A DNA stretch of 51,197 bases, taken from Alphaproteobacteria bacterium bin52. GTDB lineage: Bacteria > Pseudomonadota > Alphaproteobacteria > Thalassobaculales > Thalassobaculaceae. The notes below the pieces were generated by a model, which was given only the letters and a program-made list of their open reading frames with translations, searched no databases and was not told the DNA's origin. The stretch is from NCBI GenBank assembly GCA_002238645.1, contig MPMT01000031.1:1-51197 (forward strand), written 5' to 3'. This document shows positions 44,779-51,197 of this stretch, in pieces (the first letter of the stretch is position 1; each line of letters opens with the position of its first letter). The position numbers were made by a program, and so were the translations under genes.

Positions 44779-46077
44779 ATGGACGATGCGGCCATCCTGG
44801 CGCGGCTGGCCGAGCTGCATCCCCGGGTGGTGGATCTGTCACTCGGGCGGCTGGAACGCCTGCTTGCGCGGCTCGACAACCCCCAACACCGCCTGCCCCC
44901 GGTGGTTCATGTCGCGGGCACCAATGGCAAGGGCTCGACCATTGCCATGCTGGGTGCAATCCAGCGCGCGGCGGGGCGGACGGTCCATGTCTACACCTCG
45001 CCGCATCTCGTCCGGTTGAGCGAGCGCTACGTGGTTGCCGACCGGGAGATCGACCCCGATCACCTCATGGAACTGCTTGTCCGGTGTGAACAGGCCAACC
45101 GGGGAGACAGCATCACCCAGTTCGAGATCATGACGGCCGCCGCGATGCTGGCCTTTGCCGAAACCCCGGCCGACCTGCTGCTGCTCGAGGTCGGCCTCGG
45201 TGGCCGTTTCGACGCCACCAACGTGGTCGACCGGCCCGCCCTCTCGATCATCACCCCGGTTTCGCTCGATCACCAGCACTTCCTGGGTGACACCCTTGCC
45301 GCCATTGCTTTCGAAAAGGCCGGGATCCTGAAGCCCGGCGTTCCGGCGGTCATCGCGGCCCAGCACGCCGATGCGCTCGAGGTCATCATGGCGCGTGCGG
45401 CGGAATGCGCCGCCCCGACGGTGCTCCAGGGCAGGGACTGGTCGGCCGAGGGCGTCGGCGACGGTCTCCTGTACCGCGGCCAGGGCCGATGCCTGCGTCT
45501 TCCGCGGCCGGTGTTGCGCGGCGGGCACCAGTTCGGCAACGCCGGTACCGCAATCGCGGCCGCCCTGCTGCTCGGGCGGCAGTTCCCGGTGAATGAGGGC
45601 GCACTCGCGCAGGGTCTCGCGAGCGCGGTCTGGCCCGCGCGTCTGCAGCAGCTCTCCCGCGGGCCGATCTGCGAGGCCCTGCCGGAGCGAGCCGAACTCT
45701 GGGTCGACGGCGGCCACAATGCCGACGCGGGCCGGGTCATCGCCGCGGAACTCGCCACGTGGCGCCGGGTTCGGCCGGCGCGATCGATCGGCCTGGTGTT
45801 CGGCGGTCTCGACACCCGTTCGCCGGAAGCGTACCTGGCGCATTTCTGCGGACATGCCGACGCGGTGCGCACGGTGGCCATTCCCGGCGAAACCCATTCG
45901 ATACCGGCGGAGCGGGGGGCGGAGGCGGGTCGTTCGGTCGGTCTTGCCTGCTGCGAGGCGTCACCCGACGTGGCGGGTGCGGTGCAGTCGCTGGTGCGCG
46001 AACTCGGTCCCGACACGGCGGTCCTGATATGCGGATCGCTCTATCTGGCCGGCAGCGTGCTCGCAAGCCACGGCTGA
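44779..46077 (+). CDS. folC: Folylpolyglutamate/dihydrofolate synthase
   Basis: A 432-residue Mur-ligase-family enzyme from the ATG at 44779; the frame runs back into accD but the homologous region begins here. ATP loop VVHVAGTNGKGSTIAMLGAI, YTSPHLVRLSERY, EVGLGGRFDATNVVDRPALSIITPVSLDHQHFLGDT, and LWVDGGHNADAG. It adds glutamate to dihydropteroate and folates. The end is convergent with trxA, 47 bp apart. Confidence 0.94.
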   Translation: MDDAAILARLAELHPRVVDLSLGRLERLLARLDNPQHRLPPVVHVAGTNGKGSTIAMLGAIQRAAGRTVHVYTSPHLVRLSERYVVADREIDPDHLMELLVRCEQANRGDSITQFEIMTAAAMLAFAETPADLLLLEVGLGGRFDATNVVDRPALSIITPVSLDHQHFLGDTLAAIAFEKAGILKPGVPAVIAAQHADALEVIMARAAECAAPTVLQGRDWSAEGVGDGLLYRGQGRCLRLPRPVLRGGHQFGNAGTAIAAALLLGRQFPVNEGALAQGLASAVWPARLQQLSRGPICEALPERAELWVDGGHNADAGRVIAAELATWRRVRPARSIGLVFGGLDTRSPEAYLAHFCGHADAVRTVAIPGETHSIPAERGAEAGRSVGLACCEASPDVAGAVQSLVRELGPDTAVLICGSLYLAGSVLASHG

Positions 46078-46124
46078 CGCTCCTGGTCCTGCGAGCGCTC
46101 GGCCGGAACCTGGCGGCGTGCCGG

Positions 46125-46451
46125 TCACTCCTCGAGTGCGTGAGCGACCCATTCGGTCAGCTTCTGCTCGGACAGCGCACCGACCCGGGTCGCAGCCACC
46201 TCGCCTTCGCGGAACAGCATCAGGGTCGGGATGCCGCGAATGCCGTAGTTCGCCGGGGTCTGCGGATTGTCGTCGACATTCACCTTGGCAACCGTCAGAC
46301 GGTCTCCCATGGAGTCGGCGATGGCCTCGAGCGCCGGCGCGATGGCCTTGCACGGCCCGCACCACTCGGCCCAGAAATCAACCAGGACAGGCTTGTCAGC
46401 CTGCAGGACATCGGTGGCGAAACTGTTGTCCGAGACCGCGACAGTAGCCAT
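46125..46451 (-). CDS. trxA: Thioredoxin
   Basis: A 108-residue thioredoxin with the active-site WCGPC (Cys31, Cys34) after LVDFWAE, the cis-Pro loop [11 protein letters not shown] and the closing helix LTEWVAHAL. The upstream frame adds 33 residues without homology and was rejected. Reduces protein disulfides. Its position after folC on the opposite strand is conserved in related genomes. Confidence 0.96.
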   Translation of the reverse strand: MATVAVSDNSFATDVLQADKPVLVDFWAEWCGPCKAIAPALEAIADSMGDRLTVAKVNVDDNPQTPANYGIRGIPTLMLFREGEVAATRVGALSEQKLTEWVAHALEE

Positions 46452-46658
46452 GTATTCATCTCCATATAGCCAGATGGACGGGGCAACTCCCTGCCGGCGC
46501 CCCTTGGCCCCGGCCTTGCGCAGACTACGGGGATTGGATCGCAAAGTCACCGGGATTGGCCCCGGCGCAGGAACGCCGAAACATGCATGGGTCGGCGGGC
46601 TCCGGCGAACCTGCCGTCGCCGCCATCGGGGGTTGCCGTGGGGCCGAATCCGCTGCCT

Positions 46659-47996
46659 CTATCCCGTGAACTGTCGCTTCAGCCCCTGCCAGGTGCCCGG
46701 ATAGTCGCGCTGGAGACCGGCTCCGGTCATGGCGTGACCGGTCACCCGGTAGGGGTGGCGGCTCTCGAGCATGAAACTGACGCCGTCGTCGACACGCTGG
46801 GGCGACAGGTCATGGGCGCTTGCCGCCTCGAAGACCTCGGGCGCCGGCCCGTGCGGGATCATGCAGTTGTGCAGGCTGGCACCGCCGGGCAGGAAGCCCT
46901 CGGGCCTGGCGTCGTAGGCGCCGTAGAGCAGCCCCATGAACTCGCTCATCGTGTTGAGGTGGTACCAAGGCGGCCGAAAGGTGTCCTGTCCGACCAGCCA
47001 GCGCGGAGCGAAGGCGACGAGGTCGGCGTTGGCGACGCCCGGCGTGTCGGAGCGAGAGGTCAGCACGGTGAAGATCGACGGGTCCGGATGGTCGAAACTG
47101 ATCGATCCGAACACGTTGAAAGTGCGCAGGTCATACTTGCAGGGCGCGTGGTTGCCGTGCCAGGCGACGACGTCGAGCGGCGAATGGCCGAGTACACAGG
47201 CGTGGAAGGCGCCTCCGGTCTTCAGTACCAGTTCGAATTCGCCGGCGATGTCCTCGTACGCGGCCTGCGGATAGAGGAAATCCCGCGGATTGGCGAGGCC
47301 GTTGGCGCCGATCGGACCGAGGTCCGGCAGTTCGAACGGCGCACCGTAATTCTCGCACAGATAGCCGCGCGACGGGCCGTCTGGCAGGTCGACGGCGATC
47401 TTGATGCCGCGTGGAATGACCGCCAGGTCGCCGGGTGTCAGGTCCAGGATGCCGCATTCGGTGCGAAGGCGCACACTCCCGGCAGCGGGCAGCAGCACCA
47501 TCTCGGCGTCGGCATTCTTGAAGTAGCGTCGGTCCATCGCGGCATTGGCGCTGTACAGGTGGACTGCCAGGCCGGTTCCGACGCCCATGTCGCCGTTCCA
47601 GGCATAGCTCGCCATGCCGTCGAGAAAGTCGACGGGTGTGTGCGGCGTCGGCCGGGGCGACCATCGGCACTGGGTATGCGGAAAGCTCCCGTCGTCAGAC
47701 GGCGCGGTCAGCCAGAGCGGCAGGTCGATCCGCCGCCACTCGCCCTGGGATACCACCGACGGCACGATGCGGTAGAACCAGGTCCGCCGGTTCTGCGCGC
47801 GCGGCGCGGTGAAGGCGGTGCCGCTGATCTGCTCGGCATACAGGCCGTAGGCCGGCCGTTGCGGTGAGTTGCGGCCGACCGGCAGGGCTCCGGGCAGGGC
47901 TTCCGTAGCGTGTTCGTTGCCGAAGCCGGACATCATGCCGGTTGCGGCGCTGTCGGTCCCGGTTGCCGGCCGCCGGGCGGAAGGGTGCTCGTTCAT
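46659..47996 (-). CDS. hmgA: Homogentisate 1,2-dioxygenase
   Basis: A 445-residue enzyme of the tyrosine/phenylalanine catabolic route that opens the homogentisate ring to maleylacetoacetate. Family marks: MSGFGNEHATEALPGALPVGRNSPQRPAYGLYAEQISGTAFTAPRAQNRRTWFYRI at the N-terminus, GILDLTPGDLAVIPRGIKIAVDLPDGPSRGYLCENYGAPFELPDLGPIGANGLANPRDFLYP, and the iron site region FRPPWYHLNTMSEFMGLLYGAYDARPEGFLPGGASLHNCMIPHGPAPEVFE. A start at Met21 or Met22 is also possible because the first ~20 residues are not conserved. No other gene of the pathway is in the window. Confidence 0.95.
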   Translation of the reverse strand: MNEHPSARRPATGTDSAATGMMSGFGNEHATEALPGALPVGRNSPQRPAYGLYAEQISGTAFTAPRAQNRRTWFYRIVPSVVSQGEWRRIDLPLWLTAPSDDGSFPHTQCRWSPRPTPHTPVDFLDGMASYAWNGDMGVGTGLAVHLYSANAAMDRRYFKNADAEMVLLPAAGSVRLRTECGILDLTPGDLAVIPRGIKIAVDLPDGPSRGYLCENYGAPFELPDLGPIGANGLANPRDFLYPQAAYEDIAGEFELVLKTGGAFHACVLGHSPLDVVAWHGNHAPCKYDLRTFNVFGSISFDHPDPSIFTVLTSRSDTPGVANADLVAFAPRWLVGQDTFRPPWYHLNTMSEFMGLLYGAYDARPEGFLPGGASLHNCMIPHGPAPEVFEAASAHDLSPQRVDDGVSFMLESRHPYRVTGHAMTGAGLQRDYPGTWQGLKRQFTG

Positions 47997-48238
47997 GGCC
48001 CAGGTCCGTCACTGACGTTTTGCCGGACCCTATACGAATCCGGTCTGGCCCGGGAGTCGTCATATAGGCCCATGAGGGTGCAGACGAAATCGATCTTCTC
48101 CCGGTTCGAGGAGGTGCTGACCCGATCCAACAGCCGTGACGGGCCCCGACCGGCAGGCAGGGGGTGGCCCGGAGCCTCTGAATAAGAAGGGCCCGAAATC
48201 GATCCGGTCCTGAGGCACCATGCATCCGAGCGCCTGCT

Positions 48239-49231
48239 CTATGGGTCCGCCTTCCAAGTCTCCTGTCCCTGATGCTCCCGAACATGTCGGGTTTTCCACG
48301 CGAGCATCGGCATGGCCTTGATTCGGACACGGATCTCGGGCGCGATGTCCAACAGATCCGCGTCGATTTCGCCGCGATCGAGCACGCCATCGAGAAACGC
48401 CCGCTCATTGGCGGTCAGATCGAACAGGAAGGCGAACCGTTCGCGGCAAAGCGCAACGGTCTCATCGATCCACGCGTCGATCGCTCCCCTGACGGCAAGA
48501 AGGTCGCGAGGCAGGCAAATTGCGAGCTTCTGGCGAAATTCGCGCGGATCGCCCTCGATGGCGTCGACTGACCTGGTGCGCCAGTCGCGTCGCCCGCTGG
48601 CGCCCATGGCCAGCACGGCAGCCTTGATCCGGTTCCAGTCGAGCCTGTCGATGGAGAGGATCCGCCGCGCGTCGAACAGATCGCGGGCTGCATGTCTGTC
48701 GATGAGCGCGACAAGCTTGCCGGCGACGATTTCGTGGAGATCAAGGACAAGAACGTCCTTCGCCCGCATGCCGCCCAGGGGGAGAGACTCCATGCGCGCC
48801 ATGCCGAACAGCGGCTGACGCGCCATGTAGTTGACGTCGACCTCCAACGTGGCGTTGCCACCGAGCGCCGAGGCGTAGCGCGCCAGCCACTTGCCGCCGG
48901 CGTGTTCGTCAGGCCTGCGGCGCATGCCGTATCCCTGGGAAGCGAGGAGACGGTCGAGCGCGGCGTCGACGTCGGGGCGTTCGGCTTCCATCGCTGCCCG
49001 GTCGAGGGCACCGACATAATTGAGGTCGATATTGACCGAGAGCCGGTCGAGACCGAGGTGGAAGAGGTTGAGCGCCGTCCCGCCCTTGAGTACGAGACGG
49101 TCCGCCAGAACCCGATCCCGCGCGATCTCCTGCAACAGGTCCAGTAGCCGCAACACCTTCTCCAGCGTGCCGGCCTGGTGGCCGGTCTCGTCGGCGAGAC
49201 GCTGCAGGGCTTGGGCGGACGGCGCCGCCAT
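48239..49231 (-). CDS. abiEii: AbiEii/AbiGii-type nucleotidyltransferase toxin
   Basis: A 330-residue protein of the type IV toxin-antitoxin family. The nucleotidyltransferase motif GGTALNLFHLGLDRLSVNIDLNYVG (GG-T, then paired Asp-type positions), VLVLDLHEIVAGKLVALIDRHAARDLFDARRIL and a C-terminal helical domain are standard for AbiEii. Such toxins modify tRNA or other RNA acceptors with nucleotides and limit growth during phage infection. Position 49231 directly follows the antitoxin stop (TAG-ATG), so the pair is translationally coupled. In the second motif Asn replaces the first of the usual DxD acidic residues (VNIDLNY versus typical S-x-D-I-D), which may reduce activity. Confidence 0.85.
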   Translation of the reverse strand: MAAPSAQALQRLADETGHQAGTLEKVLRLLDLLQEIARDRVLADRLVLKGGTALNLFHLGLDRLSVNIDLNYVGALDRAAMEAERPDVDAALDRLLASQGYGMRRRPDEHAGGKWLARYASALGGNATLEVDVNYMARQPLFGMARMESLPLGGMRAKDVLVLDLHEIVAGKLVALIDRHAARDLFDARRILSIDRLDWNRIKAAVLAMGASGRRDWRTRSVDAIEGDPREFRQKLAICLPRDLLAVRGAIDAWIDETVALCRERFAFLFDLTANERAFLDGVLDRGEIDADLLDIAPEIRVRIKAMPMLAWKTRHVREHQGQETWKADP

Positions 49232-50026
49232 CTACAGGTCCTCGAAGCGGCGTTCGAGGACATCGACAGGGAGAATAACGTTCCAGTCCCTGGCCGTCTT
49301 TCCCTCGCCCGGTGTGGCGCCAAGAGCATATCGGGGCTGAGCCGGCATGAGCGTGCGGAGGTCCTGCAGCGCAGCGTCAGGGGCGCCCAGCCGCTTCTGC
49401 TCGTGCTCCAGCCAGAAGCCCATGGCGCCGGCGGTAGTGGCCTTGCCGAGCGCGCGCTGGTAGCGGACCAGCACCAGGGCGTCGATCCGCACCACAAGAT
49501 CCAGGCAGTTGAAGAGTTCCTCCGCGCCTCCGGCCAGATCGTAACGGTTGAACAGATCGGCGATCGTTCGCTCGATCGTCGTCACCCCGACCTCTTGCCC
49601 CAGGCGATCGATTGCCATGACGCCATCCGGTGGCGCGAAGCCGCGGGGCGGCCTGACGAACCGGCAGGCGAAACCAGCCGCCTCGAACAGGCCGGGCTGG
49701 CCCTCCGCGATGACCTGCACGTCGTGCCCTTCCGTATAGGCGTAGCCGTGCAGTTCGAGGGCAGAGTGATAGGCAATCGTGCTGCGTTGACGCAGACGGG
49801 AGGCGGCTAGAAAACGGTCGACAGACCATGTCGCGGCGTTGGCATGCTTGGGCACCGAGGCGAAGACACCTCGGGCGATGCGCCGGATGTTGCCGGCCTG
49901 GAGATGCTGGGCGAGCATCGCCGTGACGACCCTGTCCTGGGGATGGCGGCCGACGGCCGCGGCATATTCGGCCCGGCGGAAGACCGGGTTGGCGCTAAAG
50001 AAGGGTGCGGAGATGAGCCGGGGCAT
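49232..50026 (-). CDS. abiEi: AbiEi-type antitoxin / transcriptional regulator
   Basis: A 264-residue protein with an N-terminal winged-helix-like region (FRRAEYAAAVGRHPQDRVVTAMLAQHLQAGNIRRIARGVFASVP) and the conserved AbiEi middle (STIAYHSALELHGYAYTEGHDVQVIAEGQ, then GVTTIERTIADLFNRYDLAGGAEELFNCL). AbiEi binds repeats in its own promoter and neutralises the toxin, in most cases without stable contact. The promoter must be in the 50027-50230 spacer, which is AT-rich (TATATAAACTC near 50069-50079). The first gene of a two-gene operon with abiEii. Confidence 0.85.
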   Translation of the reverse strand: MPRLISAPFFSANPVFRRAEYAAAVGRHPQDRVVTAMLAQHLQAGNIRRIARGVFASVPKHANAATWSVDRFLAASRLRQRSTIAYHSALELHGYAYTEGHDVQVIAEGQPGLFEAAGFACRFVRPPRGFAPPDGVMAIDRLGQEVGVTTIERTIADLFNRYDLAGGAEELFNCLDLVVRIDALVLVRYQRALGKATTAGAMGFWLEHEQKRLGAPDAALQDLRTLMPAQPRYALGATPGEGKTARDWNVILPVDVLERRFEDL

Positions 50027-50230
50027 GGCGGTTCGGGCAATTATTCAAAATACTCTCTTGTAGCCATATATAAACTCAGACTTCCTGACCTCTTAGCGTT
50101 TGCAGTTTCGGTTGGCGTGGCAGGAACCCCATGAATTCTGCTACGTTTTGGCTGTTTCGGGCCGTTTTTGAGTGGCGGTCGCGCACCGGTTCTGATATTA
50201 TAATATGACACTGAATGCGCGGTTTCAGCC

Positions 50231-51197
50231 ATGCCCATCACCCTCCCACTCTGCCCTCCAGAGGCGGTTCCGATCGGCAACAGTTGCTTCGCCGTTCTGA
50301 TCTCGGACGACACCCTCACCTACTTCTCCAACCTCGTTCCCTTTGACAGCCACGCCGCCGATGACCGCGCCGCCATGCTCTTGCGGATCGGCCGTCTCGC
50401 GGTGATCAGCGCGATCTCGCCGCAGGATCTGGCCGACGCTTTCGGTATCTCGCGGGCGACCGTGCAGCGCGCACGGCGGCGCTACCTGGCCGAGGGTGAA
50501 GCGGCATTCTTGAAACCGCGTCGCGGCCGCGGGCCTTCGGTGTTCACGCCGGAGTTGGCCGGGAAGGCGACAGCGTTGCTGGAAACGGGCATGAGCGGCT
50601 CTGCGGTTGCCCGGGCTCTCGGCGTGTCGGTGGCGTCGGTCAACAAGTGGCGCCGGCAGGGGCTGATCGGCGAGGCGACGAGCGCGCGGGAGCCTGGAGG
50701 CTCGACCGAGGCGCGTGGCGATGAAGAGGCTGGCGATGCAGCCGGGCCCGAGACGACCGAAGCGCGGCGCTCTGCGGGAGCGCCGCAGGCCTGCGGACCA
50801 GGTCCGTTCGAGGCCGGGACGCAGACGGACCGCAGCGCGCGCGATCGTCGGGACCGGCAAGCGCCGATGGGGCGAGCGACCTGCGATGTCCTGGCTCGCG
50901 TGTTGGCCAGTTGCGGACAGGCGGGACCGGTCGAGCCGCAGTTCACCGATGCTGCCCGGGGGGTGCGCGCAGGCGGCGTTCTCGCCGCCCTGCCGGCCCT
51001 GCTCAAGGAAGGGCTGTTGGCCGCGAGCGATGTCCTGCCATTGCTGCCGAAGGGCTACTACGGCCTGCCTACGATCCTGCTCTTTCTGGCCTTCATGACC
51101 CTGGCGCGGGTGCGCAACCCCGAGAGCCTGCGCTACCAGCCGCCGGGCGAGTGGGGCGCCATCCTCGGCCTCGACCGCTGCCCCGAGGTCAAGACGC
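50231..51197 (+). CDS. Putative transposase with tandem helix-turn-helix, 3' end beyond window
   Basis: The frame is open from the ATG at 50231 to the edge (322 codons). The first ~60 residues have no recognised fold. At 60-95 is a helix-turn-helix (ISPQDLADAFGISRATVQRARRRYLAEGEAAFLKPRRGRG) and at ~110-145 a second (MSGSAVARALGVSVASVNKWRRQGLIGE). A charged Gly/Glu/Ala linker follows, and a domain beginning DVLPLLPKGYYGLPTILLFLAFMTLARVRNPESLRYQPPGEWGAILGLDRCPEVKT, reminiscent of the start of IS4-like or orphan transposases. A perfect palindrome containing TATAAT (50195-50206) is upstream. I cannot place the IS family or see its inverted repeats. Confidence 0.6.
   Translation, partial: MPITLPLCPPEAVPIGNSCFAVLISDDTLTYFSNLVPFDSHAADDRAAMLLRIGRLAVISAISPQDLADAFGISRATVQRARRRYLAEGEAAFLKPRRGRGPSVFTPELAGKATALLETGMSGSAVARALGVSVASVNKWRRQGLIGEATSAREPGGSTEARGDEEAGDAAGPETTEARRSAGAPQACGPGPFEAGTQTDRSARDRRDRQAPMGRATCDVLARVLASCGQAGPVEPQFTDAARGVRAGGVLAALPALLKEGLLAASDVLPLLPKGYYGLPTILLFLAFMTLARVRNPESLRYQPPGEWGAILGLDRCPEVKT

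Overview
This is high-GC chromosomal DNA from an alphaproteobacterium. A Rhodospirillales-like heterotroph is my best guess. The pointers are the order lapA-trpF-trpB-trpA-accD-folC with trxA facing it, a dnaKJ operon facing hrcA, chains of 1-, 4- and 8-nt gene overlaps, and HAAT-type ABC transporters beside amidases and urease. Codon use is strongly GC3-rich everywhere except about 3.3-8.3 kb, which is visibly AT-richer and looks acquired.

Layout. 1-1.4 kb: a cut-off DUF3500 gene divergent from a cytochrome b561. 1.6-10 kb: an accessory island with one truncated and one intact tyrosine recombinase, then a leftward defence cluster lmuA-lmuC-lmuB-thsA-thsB. This reads as a Lamassu system (DUF4297/Cap4-type nuclease, small middle protein, zinc-hook SMC ATPase) followed by a type II Thoeris system (two-helix membrane macro-domain ThsA and TIR-like ThsB). 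Gene debris follows (a PAPS-reductase-like tail and the head of a MoxR-like ATPase). 10-13 kb: a short-ended threonine aldolase, a relic of an ABC ATPase, and a TetR regulator divergent from two small membrane proteins across a perfect 21-bp inverted repeat.

14-28.4 kb is a nitrogen-scavenging locus. A leftward ABC importer operon (LivH, binding protein, LivM, two ATPases) and a PhzF-like gene stand divergent from a rightward operon of an AtzG-like small protein, an amidase, a second amidase of the nitrile-hydratase-linked type, and ureE-ureF-ureAB(fused)-ureC-ureG-ureD. The likely route is import of an amide or urea derivative, hydrolysis by the amidases, and release of ammonia by the urease. 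UreC keeps the metal ligands but departs from classical urease in the substrate pocket and flap, so its substrate may not be plain urea.

28.6-34.2 kb: a SpoT-like HD hydrolase, ribA, a rightward cluster (alpha/beta hydrolase, OmpR-type regulator with a degraded acidic pocket, metallo-beta-lactamase-fold protein, methyltransferase), tRNA-Gln(TTG) and a frameshifted XRE antitoxin relic. 34.4-40.4 kb: heat-shock genes hrcA, dnaJ, dnaK and grpE with an embedded DUF1848 gene. 40.7-48 kb: lapA-trpF-trpB-trpA-accD-folC, trxA and hmgA. 48.2 kb to the end: an AbiE toxin-antitoxin pair and a transposase-like gene running off the edge. No rRNA or CRISPR array is present.
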